Of a stretch of 64,000 bases of DNA, positions 12,206-23,220 are shown piece by piece. The position numbers and the translations under genes were made by a program. How positions within the stretch are numbered: the stretch's first letter is position 1; every line of letters begins with the position of its first letter. Location of the stretch: NCBI GenBank assembly GCA_047967505.1, contig CM106538.1; one strand, given 5' to 3'. The notes beneath the pieces are model-generated. The model was not told the origin of the DNA, ran no database searches, and saw nothing but the letters and a program-made list of their open reading frames with translations. Source of the DNA: Dipteris shenzhenensis. Its lineage: Eukaryota > Polypodiophyta > Polypodiopsida > Gleicheniales.

Positions 12206-14660
12206 GTTAGATTTAATCCTCAGACAGGTCAAATGGTTGAGCAGGGCTTGTAGGGCTTGTAGGAAAGAAGAAGGGTAGGATGTTTACGTTGGATGCAGAC
12301 ATGCCTGAATTGAGTGCAGCAATGTTTGCACATGGGATCGGTGTAGTTGCAGATATTGATATCTGGCACAAACGCATTGGTCATGTTAATATACAGGGAC
12401 TTAAATCAATGCAAGCCCAAAATATTGTTGCAGGATTGCCTAAATTCAAGGTTGCAGAAATGCACAAGGCTTGTGAAGCCTGTCAATTTGGGAAACAGGC
12501 AAGGAAACCTTTTCCTAGGCATGTTCAATAGAGTAAAAAGCCATTGGAATTAATCCACTCTGATGTGTGGACTACAAAAGCTGCATCTATTGGAGGCTGT
12601 CACTATTTTCTCACATTTATTGATGACTTCAGCAGAAAACTGTGGGTGTATTTTATGAAAAAGAAAAGTGAAGTGTTTGGGCACTTCAAAGCTTTCAAAG
12701 CTATGGTGGAAAAAGAAACAGGCCTGCAAATAAAATGCCTAAGGTCAGATGGAGGGGGAGAGTACCTCTCAAATGAGTTTGCAAGGTTCTTGCAGGAGCA
12801 TGGTATAAAGCAGCAATATTCATGCAGTCATACCCCACAGCAAATTGGAATTGCAGAAAGAAAAAACAGGCATATTGGAGAGGTATCTCGGGCTATGCTA
12901 AATGAAAAAGATCTACCAGATTATTATTAGGCTGAAGCAGTTGCTACAGCAGTCTATATAATGAACAAGACTCCCACTGTAGCAATACATGGCATGACAC
13001 CAGAGGAGATGTATACTGGTAGGAAACCAGATATTTCTCATTTGAAAATTTTTGGTTGCATTGCCTATGTCCATGTGCCAGATGAGTTGAGGTCCAAGTT
13101 GGATCCAAAAGCTGAGAAGTGCATCTTTATTGGTTATTCTCTGCAGCAGAAAGGGTATAGATGCTATAACCCTTCTACACGTAAGTTCACAGTGAGCAGA
13201 GATGTTGTTTTTGATGAGATGAGCAGCTGGTATAAACCAGTAAATGTGATGATTGATGTAGATGCACAAAATGGTAATGCTGCATAGAATGCACAGCAGC
13301 AATCAAAAAATATCACTGGACCTGGAGTGTCCTCTACCAGTAGTTCACATACGTCGCCATGGACAGGCAGATTGAGATCAGGAGAATCCCCTCAAAGCAA
13401 TGCAGAGAGTGGTACGCAGGTATCACGAAAAGGAAAAGAGAAGGTAGATCAGCCCATGTTTGATGTGAATGCAGGTCACTCTTGTGTGGATGGTGAATCC
13501 AATGGCTCAGAACAGAGCATTGATGATGAGTTGGGTATTCCTTCTGTTGTTACACCTGGAGTAAGGAAGACCAGGGATGTTTTGAGAGCACCTGGAAGTG
13601 AGCCTATTTTGCGCAGGTCTACCAGGGTTAGGTATCTTGTGGATAGGCTGAAATATGATGGATTTACAGCCATTCACTATGCCTATATGGTCAAAGTGAT
13701 ACAGGAACCAGAACCCACTTCTTTTGAGCAAGCCATGGGAAATGAAAAATGGGAGAAAGCCATGGATGAAGAAATGGATGCCTTGGATGCTAATGCTACA
13801 TGGGAATTGGTGCCTTTGCCTAAAGGCAAGAATGCAATTGGCTGTAAATGGGTTTATAAGATCAAGCACAATGCAAATGGTTCTGTGAATAGATACAAGG
13901 CAAGATTAGTTGTCAAGGGGTATGCACAGACATATGGCATTGATTATGAAGAAACTTTCAGCCCGGTTGCAAGGATGGCAACCGTAAGAGCAGCCATTGC
14001 TATGGCTGCATCAAAGGGATGGTCTTTACATCAGATGGATGTAAAGAATGCCTTCTTGCATGGTGATTTGCAAGAAGAGGTCTTTATGGAGCAGCCAGCA
14101 GGTTATGTTCATGCTATTCATCCTGAGTTTGTTTGCAGGTTGAAGAAAGCCTTGTATGGCTTGAAGCAAGCACCTAGAGCATGGTCTGACAAGATAGGAC
14201 AGTATCTTGTCACTATTGGCTTTCAGATTTCCAAGGCAGATTTCTCACTCTATGTGAGAAAAACAGAGAAAGGGATTATGCTGCTGGTCATTTATGTTGA
14301 TGATTTGATCATCACAGGTGATAGTGATGAAGATATCCTTCATGTGAAAATGCTATTGAGGCAAAAGTTTGAGATGAAGGATTTGGGAGAGCTGCGTTAT
14401 TTCTTGGGCATTGAGGTGATTATATCACCAAGTGGGATACAGCTCTTGCAGAGGCAGTATGGATTGGACATGCTATCCAAATATGGGATGACAGGCTGTA
14501 AGCCTATTTCAGTTCCTTTGGAGCAGAATGTGAAGCTGAGCGCAGATGCAGGTGAGCTTCTGGAGGACCCTACTATGTACAGATGCATAGTAGGAAGTTT
14601 GATTTACATGACTATTACCAGGCCAAATTTGAGCTATGTTGTTGGGTTGGTAAGTCAGTT

Positions 14661-14892
14661 TATGCAGGCTCCAAGGAAACCGCATTTGGATGCGGCTAGA
14701 CGCATACTCAGGTATGTGAAGTCCACATTGCAGTATGGACTATTTTATGAGGCTGGGGTTCAGATACAGTTGAGTTTATGCAGGCTCCAAGGAAACCGCA
14801 TTTGGATGCGGCTAGACGCATACTCAGGTATGTGAAGTCCACATTGCAGTATGGACTATTTTATGAGGCTGGGGTTCAGATACAGTTGCATG
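14661..14892. repeat. 116-bp tandem duplication inside copia 1 pol
   Basis: The segment beginning TATGCAGGCTCCAAGGAAAC at 14661 is repeated starting at 14777 with essentially no divergence. 116 is not a multiple of three, so it shifts the frame between reverse transcriptase and RNase H. The near-identity of the copies points to a recent event. Confidence 0.88.
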
Positions 14893-14979
14893 GATACACT
14901 GATGCTGATTGGGCTGGTAGCATTTCAGATAGACGATCTACCAGTGGATATGTGTTCTCTTTTGGGAGTGCGGCAGTCA

Positions 14980-15273
14980 GGGGTGCTTTTATCGAAGCTA
15001 TGCTTATATATTAGTATAAAATCTTGGCGAAAGTTTTCAAGATTGTTTTTTTAGTTTCATAATTTTATTAAAATGTAGTACATCTTTATATATGTTCTTT
15101 TGAATTTCGAAGGAAAAAATGTAAATCCTAGCGAAACTTTGAATTTTTTTGCATATAAGTGTCAAATCTTGGCGAATGTTTCAAACATTTATTTTTATTA
15201 GGGCATACAAACTTTCGATGCTAATATAAAAGTTTAGCTTCTTAATGAAACTAACTTGAAAAAATCATCCATG
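14980..15273. mobile_element. Small AT-rich DNA transposon (MITE, Mutator-like by target duplication) in copia 1
   Basis: A 294-bp AT-rich insert interrupts the RNase H frame. It is flanked on both sides by GCGGCAGTCA (14970-14979 and 15274-15283), and removing it rejoins the reading frame ...GSAAVTWSSKK. A duplication of 9-10 bp suggests a Mutator-type element. The ends (GGGGTGCTTTTATCGAAG, and the reverse complement of the right end, GGATGATTTTTTCAAG) are only loosely inverted. Inside, a short box AAATCTTGGCGAA with variants occurs three times (near 15019, 15125 and 15165). It has no coding capacity. Confidence 0.75.
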
Positions 15274-15674
15274 GCGGCAGTCACTTGGAGCAGCAAGAAA
15301 TAGCCTACAGTTGCCTTGTCGAGCACAGAGGCTGAGTACAGGGGTGCAACAATGGCTGCATGTGAGGTAGCTTGGTTGCATAAGCTACTTTATGATATGC
15401 ATCAGTCTACAGATGGGCCGGTTGTCATTTATTGTGACAACATGTGCAGTATACATTTGGCAAAGAACCCAGTCTTTCATGCTAGAACAAAGCACATTGA
15501 GGTGCATTATCACTATGTGTGGGAGAAGGTTTTACTAGGTCTCATTGATCTAGTTTATGTCAGCACAGAGGATCAGGTAGCTGATATATTCATGAAAGCA
15601 TTGGGCGCAGAGAAGCTGCGCAAGTTCAGAGACCTGCTTGGTGTGCAGGATTTGGGATTGAGCTCGAGGGGGAG

Positions 15675-16030
15675 TGTTGAGATATCGAGCTCCACTCGCG
15701 ATATGCCACGGTGACTGTTGTGCATTTATGTCACCAACTTGTTAGCTAGAGATGCGGTTGGTACACCACCCATGAATAATAGCTGGATGACAGCTATCCT
15801 TATCTACTCTAGTTTGTGGCTCAGTTAGTATGCCACCTTAGTTAGTTGAGTTTGGTTTGAGACCCACATATAGGGTTCTTCTATTTCTTTGTATTTGAGT
15901 TCTTTTGGCTTTTACAACTAAGAAGAGGAAAACTGTTTTCAGCCTCCACCTTTGTGTGTACACATTCCCCCATTGTGCATGTGAGAAAGCCGCAAGTGAG
16001 ACTCCTTCCCTCTCTCCCACTATCTTCACA
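15675..16030 (+). repeat. 3' LTR of copia 1
   Basis: 356 bp, same ends as the 5' LTR. It is preceded by the purine tract at 15664-15674 and followed by target duplication ACAGG. Confidence 0.92.
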
Positions 16031-16275
16031 ACAGGTGCATGATGCATTGTTTGTCTAGCATTGCTTTATGTTGCATTGTGATTGTCTACGAAAATAGGGT
16101 GTTGCTTCGAAAAGACATTGGGTTTGGTCAGATGGTGTAGCCTCATAGTTTAAGGCTTCCAAGCCATTCTATTTTGTTGCAAGATATGCCGGATTGACAG
16201 GAATGGAGAGGATTTGGTTCTTTGTTGGATCAGGACGTGGCAAGGAAGAGCATGATGGTGCTAGAGCCATGGTAT
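16031..16275 (+). pseudogene. GHGKG transposase-like gene, copy 2, right part
   Basis: It translates as GMERIWFFVGSGRGKEEHDGA, a clear relative of the MMWNFFGFGHKKGDHDG stretch of copy 1. It is preceded by a WSDG and FVARYAGLTG context typical of the family. The segment ends abruptly near 16275, where copia 2 coding sequence begins, so a rearrangement or deletion removed the rest. Confidence 0.6.
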
Positions 16276-16296
16276 CACCAAACTTAGGATGCCTAT

Positions 16297-18997
16297 TTGA
16301 GTGCATTGTGGCACAAGATGTATGGTCACCTCAACTTCAAAAGCCTTGTAGCCCTCAAAAAGACAAACATGGTACAAGGGCTTCCACTGTTGTACTTTCA
16401 AAAAGATATATGTGAGGCTTGTTGCATGGGTAAGCAACAGAGACAGCCCTTTCCAACATCTTTAACTGGAAGTACTGATGTTATTAGATCATTCATTCAC
16501 ATCTATGGGGTCTAACTTCTAAACCATCTCTTGGCAAGGCTTTGTATTTCATGGCCTTCATCGATGATTACTCACAGAAGACTTGGATCTACTTCTTGAA
16601 ACAGAATTCTGATGCATTTAACACTTTCAAAGACTTCAAAGCCTTGGTAGAAAAGTAGACCGGCAAGTACCTAAAGATCATCCATTGTGACAATGGAGGT
16701 GAATACAAATCCAAAGAGTTCCATGCCTTTTGTAGACAGCATAGCATCACACATCAATTCACATGCAGGTATACCCCTCAGCAAAATGGGGTTGGTGAAC
16801 AAAAGAATAGGGTGATTGCAAAGTCATCTAGATGCATGTTTGATGAGAAGAATGTTCCAAGACAGTATTGGGCCAAGACATGTGACACAGTTGTGTACTT
16901 GATGAATAAGAGTCCCACTGCTTCATTGCAAGATATAACACCAGAAGAGGCATTCACAGGAACTAAGCCCTCTATTGGTCACTTGAGAGTATTTGGCTCT
17001 CTTTCTTATGCTCATGTTCCTCCCGCACTTAGGACTAAACTTGATGTCAAATCAATCAAGTGTGTTTTTCTTGGATATATTGCAGAGTCGAAGGGATACC
17101 AACTCTATGATTCGGTCAAGCAAAAGTTGATTATAACAAGGGATGTTATCATTGACGAGGCTTCATCATACTTTAACAGTCTGACTACAGTTTCTACTCC
17201 GCCTCAGCCAACAATGCCAGTGATACATCAGATTTCTTTGCATGCAGAGTCAGATAGTATGCAATCCACAGTGACCACTCAGAGTAAAGGCAAAGAAAAG
17301 GTTCTTGACATAATGGATACAACAACTACCATGGTCATCACTGAGATTCCTGAAAGTTCCACTTCCAATCTCAGAAGATCTGCTTGTGATCGAAAGACAC
17401 GTGAGAGCTGGACCTACAAATGCATTCATGGCCAAAGAGATGGAGTTTGATGAACCAGCCTCCTTCAAAGATGCACTGCAAGTCCCTAAGTGGCAACATG
17501 CAATGGATGAAGAGTACAATGCTCTTCTCAAGAACCATATTTGAACCTTGACAGTAGAGAAGAAGCCCATAGGATGCAAATGGGTTTAAAAAGTCAAACT
17601 CAACTCAATTGGTGAGGTTGGCATATACAAGGCTAGGTTGGTAGCCAAGGGATATGTTCAAGAGTATGGCATAGATTATGAGGAAACCTTTGCACCAATT
17701 GCAAAGATGACTACCGTTAGGATAGCCATAGCTCTTGCAGCTCACTTTGATTGGCCCATCCACCAGATGGATGTGAATAATGCCTTGCTTAATGGTATTC
17801 TAGATGAGGAAATCTACATGATATAGCCTCCAAGATATGCTATTACTGGGATGGAACAAAAAGTCTGCAAGTTGCAGAAATCACTTTATGGTTTGAAACA
17901 GGCTCCTCGTGCATGGAATGCAAGGATTCGTCGTCACTTTCTGACATCCGGTTTTCAACCATCAATTCAGATCCATCTCTTTACATCAGAAAGACTACAA
18001 AAGACATCCTTCTTGTAATGCTCTATGTTGATGACTTGATCATTAGCGGCTCCCATGGACATCTCATCTTAGAAACAAAGAGTCGGCTCACCTCAGAGTT
18101 TGACATGAAATATGTGAGAACTCCAAGATTTTCTTGGTACAGAAATATGGAGAGATTACACAAGGATCACGCTTTCTCAAGGAAAGTACACTCAAAAGGT
18201 ACTTGAGCAATTTCATCTACATGACTGCAAGCCACTCCCTACTCCTATGGAATGCAATATCAAGTTGTTACCACTTGACACTTCTCCAGCTTCAGATCCT
18301 CTACAATACAGACAACTCATTGGCAACTTGATCTATTTGACTATCACCAGCCAGACATATCCTCCTATGCAATTGGTGTGCTCAACTAGTTCATGCAGAA
18401 TCCCAAGAAGACTACCTCCTTGTAGCAAAGAGAGTACTCAGATACCTTCACGGTACATGGGATCATGGACTACATTATACCAGGTCATCCGACTTACACT
18501 TCCATGGTTAAACAGATGTTGATTGGGCATGTTGATTGGGCAGGAAGTGTAAATGACAGAAGATCCACTAGTGGATACTACTTTAGTCTTGGCTCCACAG
18601 CTTTGTCATGGCAAAGCAACAAGCAACCAATAGTGGTATTGTCTTCCACCGAAGTAGAGTATAGAGGATCCACCAATGCAACGTGTGAAGCAATTTGGTC
18701 CAAAAGGCTTCTTTCAGAGATTGAGATACTTTTGGAGACCCTACTGTGCTCTATTCAGATAATATGAGTAGCATTCAACTGGCAAAGAACCCAGTATTTC
18801 ATGCCAGAACAAAACACATTGAATTGCATTATCACTTCGTTCGTGAGAAAGTTCTTAATGAAGAGATCGACTTGCTACATTGTTCGACACAAGAACAAGT
18901 TGCAGACATCTTCACGAAGCCACTTTCCCTTAATAAGTTTGCACACTTTCGACATCAGCGTGGTCTTCACCAATTGCAACTTAAGAGGGGGAAGTGA
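16297..18997 (+). pseudogene. Copia 2 pol remnants
   Basis: Recognisable pieces: pre-integrase zinc-binding ICEACCMGKQQRQPFP (16408-16455); integrase around 16550-16830 with CDNGGEYKSKEF and the TPQQNGVGEQKNRV region, where the third catalytic residue sits in an altered EQKN context; NKSPTASLQDITPEEAF (16906-16956); reverse transcriptase from about 17460, with VAKGYVQEYGIDYEETFAP (17641-17697) and catalytic LYVDDLIISG (about 18021-18050); RNase H HVDWAGSVNDRRSTSGY and the TKHIELHYHFV terminus (to 18997). Stops (for example TAG at 17824) and frameshifts split it throughout. Confidence 0.85.
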
Positions 18998-19164
18998 AGG
19001 TTAAGTCATACACCTTTGTACATACTTTTTCCGTTGTGCTCTTTTTGCACTCTTGTGCATCTTTTCTGATCTTTATTTCTATTGTCGTTGTGCAACATTC
19101 AGAAAATCCAAAATTTATGGTTTGTAAAGCACCCTCTTCTTATGTAGTGCAATTTAAGAGGGGG

Positions 19165-19330
19165 TGTTGAGAATAGTGTGTGTAAATTGCACCATAAGGG
19201 TTATGGGACAAACCCTAACCCTAACCCTAAGGGGTCCATGTATATATTCCTATTTTGCTTAGAATATAGTTAGTGTGCAACTAGTATCTTGTGTGCACTC
19301 CTCTCTCTCCCTCTCCCATTTCCGTTAACA
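19165..19330 (+). repeat. 3' LTR of copia 2
   Basis: 166 bp from TGTTGAGAATAGTG to TTCCGTTAACA. It is preceded by a purine tract (AATTTAAGAGGGG) and contains a TATA-like TATATAT at about 19241. A (CCCTAA)3 telomere-like run lies at 19210-19230. The 5' partner is missing, so the target duplication cannot be tested. Confidence 0.8.
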
Positions 19331-19460
19331 ATCATATAGGATTCCCCAGTGCTTTCTCTTAAAGAAATGGTAACTACTACTCCTTAACATATAGGATTCA
19401 CGAATGCTTTCTACATCATATAGGATTCACCAATGCTTTCTCCTAAGGAAATGGAAATTG
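19331..19460. repeat. Short tandem repeats after copia 2
   Basis: Three imperfect copies of ATCATATAGGATTCACCAAT-type units, each followed by GCTTTCT and, in two of them, an AAGGAAATGG tail. Confidence 0.6.
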
Positions 19461-19799
19461 CTACTCCCAAAAAATTGAATTCAATGCTCTCTTTAGAGCT
19501 TAGTCTCAAGGGCTATCCAAGGACTTTCCCCACTTGTTTGATAGTAGTTACCATCAACTGATGGAGCATGTGATTGAGCTAAAGGGTGGATGCCAAGATA
19601 GTAGTGCAAAAGCTAGCGTTGCTAATAGTGCAATGTTGGTTGTACAAAAAAAATCTTGCAAAGATCAAGTGATGATTTTGGTTGAAGCATGTTCTTTAAT
19701 TCTAGTGCACAATTATGGTGCACAATGGCCATGGCCATTCAAGCGACTAATGGTAAGGTCATGATTTAGATCGAATATGCACTCATTTTAATGCTCCCA

Positions 19800-20250
19800 T
19801 GGAGATTTTTCTATATTGAAATCATGGTTCCCATTTCCTTAATGTCAATGTTGTATAATTATTGAACATAGTGTATCAAGAATTGTACTTAAAGCATTTA
19901 CTATTCTACCAGTAATGGACAAGTAAAGAGAACTAATGGAATCATATGCAAGTCCATTGAGAAGTGATAGGTCAATGCATTTGAAGGGGTCCAAGGTAGT
20001 ATGGGCTTACAATATCACACATAAAATTACCATTACTCATACACCATTTGAACTTATGTATGCCATCGAGGTGGTCCTACAGATGGATATTGTGATCTCA
20101 ACATTGAGGCTTGCATCAAGCATTGATTGATAGAACTATAGAAGATAGAGGCCAAGATTCCTATAGATAGAGAGGAAGTACAAGATTAAGAGGCCTAATG
20201 CTTCTTTGATAGAGTGTGTATCCATGTCATCCAACTAAATTCATCGATGA
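19800..20250 (+). pseudogene. Ty3/gypsy integrase fragment
   Basis: The stretch VWAYNITHKITITHTPFEL, followed by MYAIEVVLQMDIVISTLRLA, matches the conserved AWAYRTTxKxxTxxTPFELVYGxEAVLP region near the end of gypsy integrases. Upstream traces (HGSHFLNVNVV) fit the DHGSHF motif. Stops and frameshifts are present and no LTR was found. It is a lone fragment. Confidence 0.5.
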
Positions 20251-20559
20251 ATGTAAGGAAGTACATAGATCTAACAAGGGATCTCAAACGTTGGCCCATA
20301 GATGCTTGAGTGAACCAGTTGGATTGGTTTCATGGCCTGAGTCATGGCCACTATTAAGAACAAACCCAATATTGCTTGCCTTCCATGCAAGCTTGACAAA
20401 CTATGTGATTGATGATGAATGGTGAGAGCTCATCCACCATTTGAGATCTTTTCACTACATCCAAGAGTGAATGTCCGAGATGGCCAAAACTCTTACCACA
20501 ACCTTAAGGCACCCTTGTTGGCTTGGACCAACATAGTACTAAACTTGTAGAGGTCTTCC

Positions 20560-21250
20560 TACTCTGCCCCTATGTGGCAGCCACCATTCCTATGCCTTTG
20601 GATTGAATGACCACAACCTCTTCATCAAAGTCCCGTTTCCTGCAACCTAGTTAACAAAAGACAGGTTATTGAACATAAACTCCTTGAGAACTTTCTCCTC
20701 TTCAGTGGTGGTCTTGAATGGCATGCTTTTGATTCCATGAATGGGACAACTATGATTTACCCCCATAGTGGCATTGGATCCAAAACCCAATTCAATGAGT
20801 GTCTTGAATTACTCTCAAGATGCACCACTATGTACATACCAATCTTCAACAATCGGGGTTACCAAGACTACGAATTATCTTTCCACTACCCAAGCAACAA
20901 ATAGATCCTCCTTGATGATTTTTGCCAGCTCCATCTTTGTTGGATTCATTTTGGCACTTTTTAATCCCCTTCATTATGGATTCATTATCTTACTTTGGTT
21001 TTCTATGGCATGATGTCCCAGTTTGCCACAATTGAAGCACTTCTTCAACATCTTTCAGCTTCAATCTTTTTCAACTATAACTTCTCATGTAATTGGCTCA
21101 TGTCAGGTTTGCCTTTGTCATTTCTTTTTACAAGAAAGGTCTTCATCAATACTAGCTATCCAAAAATAACCAATGTTGACCTCTGTCCTGCAATCATTGT
21201 CCTCATGAACCCTTTGCCCAAACCCTATTTTTCTTTAAAGGACAACACGC
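20560..21250 (-). pseudogene. Copia gag/protease remnant
   Basis: Read on the minus strand, 21008-21055 gives MLKKCFNCGKLGHHAIEN, a CCHC zinc knuckle with its last Cys lost. About 100 bp further on, VEDWYVHSGAS corresponds to the copia protease WYVDSGAS with Asp replaced by His. The order knuckle-protease and the spacing fit a copia gag-protease boundary. The frame is badly broken and no LTR is visible. Confidence 0.45.
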
Positions 21251-21255
21251 AATGA

Positions 21256-22101
21256 AATCCTCTCTCTGTACTATGTCACTTGCACTAAGCGGCAACAAAA
21301 TGAAGCAAAACACACGATTATACTATGAAACATTCATGACCGAAGATCACACCAAATTCATTACCAAATACCATAACAGTTCGCTCCTTGGTTGCAATGC
21401 TGCAGCTTCCAAATTTCTAGTGACTTTAGGCTAAAGCAAGGAAATTTTGTGGTAAGTTTTAGTTTTACTTGGTTTACCTAATTCACTTATAAATTACTTC
21501 AAATCTATCTTATAAGCTCTAATATTGAAATAGTCTCCAAGTAAAATGAGTGACTTTTTTATGCACTTGCTTTTTTAAAGGCCTAATTGTCACTTAATTA
21601 AACAATAGTAATCAAAATCTTATTATTGCTTATTAAGGTCAACACCCCAAATTAATTGCTTCGCTAAGAAAAGTAATCATAAATCATGAGTTTATACCTT
21701 TAGTGATTCCTTTATAGCTTTTCTTTTTTCACAAATATTTGATATACTAGTCTTGAGCCAAGCCTTTTTTCTTGAAGATCCAGTTTCTTCCCCATGCACA
21801 CTAAGAAGTGTCACGATTGTGCCATGGACAAAAACTTCTATGTAAATCGTCGTCGTTACATTCTACAGATGTGTCTATAGGATGTGAATTAAGGACTACA
21901 TGCACAATGCTTTGATCTATTAGTTATACAGGTCACCTTAATCTCTCCTTGCAACCTTCAAAGTTAACACCAAACCACTAGCTACATGGGTCACCTTAAT
22001 CTCCTCTTGAAACCATCATAGAGACCAAAACTTTGTAGCAAATTATTAAGATGAGTTGTGAATTTTAAAATCAGGGAAATTAAGCACTACATGCATTAAT
22101 A
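21256..22101. other. Non-coding stretch, nothing recognised
   Basis: AT-rich, with no frame longer than about 60 codons and no family resemblance or clear repeat structure by eye. Confidence 0.4.
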
Positions 22102-22375
22102 CTTTTCAAGGTATAAATACCCATTATATTAAATTTAGTGTCCTGGAAGTAAAAGTAGAACACTTCGCAAAATATCCTTGCCAAGAAATCATTTCAGAGT
22201 TTTCACAAAATAGTCGATCCCTGGATTCACAAAAACCCTTTTCAAGATATAAATACCCATTATGTTAAATTTAGTGTCGTGGAAGTAAAGGTAAAACACT
22301 TCACAAGATGTCATTGCCAAGCAACCATTCTAGAGCTTTCACAAATAAGTCGATCCCTTGATTCACAAAAACCAT
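22102..22375. repeat. 136-bp tandem duplication
   Basis: Unit 1 (22102-22237) and unit 2 (22238-22375) share CTTTTCAAG-x-TATAAATACCC, TTAAATTTAGTGTC-x-TGGAAGTAAA and GTCGATCCCT-x-GATTCACAAAAACC. The divergence is perhaps 10-15 percent by eye. It is non-coding. A small (CT)n run follows at 22551-22574. Confidence 0.8.
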
Positions 22376-22914
22376 GTTGCATGACAAAGCAAATAATGAG
22401 TTATAATGAACACAATTAGGTTTCTAAAGACCCACGGAGTCTCTTGGGCAAACCCCCTGCTTACTAAAACACGTCAAATAGACAAAAAAGAGAAAGAAAA
22501 GAAGGAAGAAGGTAAATAAACAAATAAACCAAAAAACAGGAATAAAATCTCTCTCTCTCTCTCTCTCTCTCTCATGTAGGAATGAAAGAAAGAATTTACC
22601 CAATAAACTATTTAAAACATAAGAAACTAAATCAATGTCTTACAATTATGTACCGCTTCCTACAAAGATACAAAATTCGAAACACTCTTACCCAAAGGGA
22701 TTCCTATAATTTGTTGAAAGAAAGAATCACCTATTGTGATGTAAAGATTATCTAAAAGAAAAACTTTCCAAGAGCAAACATCTTCAACACGACCTTTGTG
22801 TATCTTTTCTTTTTAGAATCAATTTCATGATATTAATTATTCAGCCACAAAAAGTCAACATAAAGCTGTTTCCTCAACTTTTAGCACTTTGCATCTATCC
22901 CAGAGCTACCTAAA

Positions 22915-23220
22915 AAATGTTAACCTGCATGTACCACTGCTTACAGGGAACATAGCAAACATGTACAGGGAACATTGCAAAAAAGTTAACCTGCATATAC
23001 CACTGCTTGCAGGGAACGTAGCAAACATGTACAGCCTTCATGCTACATGTAGAGAGCATTTGAATTCTAGATTGAACAGACAACATGCCAGTGCTGATTG
23101 GCCATGCAACAATTATTTGATCCTTGCATGAGCCTACATGTAGACTACATTTGAATTGTGTATTTAACACAAAAAACCATATGCCTGCTGATTGGTCATG
23201 CAACAATTTGATGCCTGTCA
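22915..23220. repeat. Two adjacent tandem duplications (66 bp and about 91 bp)
   Basis: The block GTTAACCTGCATGTACCACT...GCAAACATGTACAG recurs with period 66 (22919 and 22985). Immediately after it, a block TACATGTAGA...CATTTGAATT...GCTGATTGG-x-CATGCAACAAT recurs with period about 91 (23043 and 23134). Confidence 0.75.

Larger units (their letters stand above)
12280..15714 (+). pseudogene. Copia 1 integrase, reverse transcriptase and RNase H (multiple stops)
   Basis: In order: GAG-pre-integrase (DIWHKRIGHVNIQGL, CEACQFGKQ); integrase with HSDVW, RSDGGGEY and the third acidic residue in IAERKNRHIGE; reverse transcriptase with QMDVKNAFLHGDLQEEV and the catalytic YVDDLIITG (about 14296-14322); RNase H with DADWAGSISDRRSTSGY, LSSTEAEYRG, YCDNMCSIHLAKNPVFH and TKHIEVHYH. 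In-frame TAG stops fall at 12529, 12928, 13285 and 15301. A 116-bp tandem duplication (second copy starts at 14777) shifts the frame, and an inserted element splits RNase H at 14980. The product would be non-functional. Confidence 0.88.
10120..16030 (+). mobile_element. Ty1/copia LTR retrotransposon 1 (complete, decayed)
   Basis: LTRs at 10120-10447 and 15675-16030 both start TGTTGAGATATCG and end TATCTTCACA. The target duplication ACAGG sits at 10115-10119 and 16031-16035. A primer binding site follows the 5' LTR, and a purine tract (TCGAGGGGGAG) precedes the 3' LTR. The order of domains is gag with zinc knuckle, protease, GAG-pre-integrase, integrase, reverse transcriptase and RNase H, as expected for copia. 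It carries a frameshift in gag, several TAG stops, a 116-bp tandem duplication and an inserted small DNA element, so it is dead. The LTRs differ by about five substitutions and two indels, so the insertion is not very recent. Confidence 0.93.
16276..19330 (+). mobile_element. Ty1/copia element 2, 5'-truncated
   Basis: It lacks the 5' LTR, gag and protease. It starts within the GAG-pre-integrase domain (LWHKMYGHLNFKSLVAL) and runs through integrase, reverse transcriptase and RNase H to a 3' LTR at 19165-19330. There are many frameshifts. The family differs from copia 1, 3 and 5, and its LTR resembles the LTR at 62481-62668. Confidence 0.88.

Noticed and set aside
19209-19231. Interstitial telomere or chromosome-fusion site
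   Set aside because: Only three CCCTAA units, located inside an LTR and partly shared with another LTR of the same family. An LTR motif explains it better.
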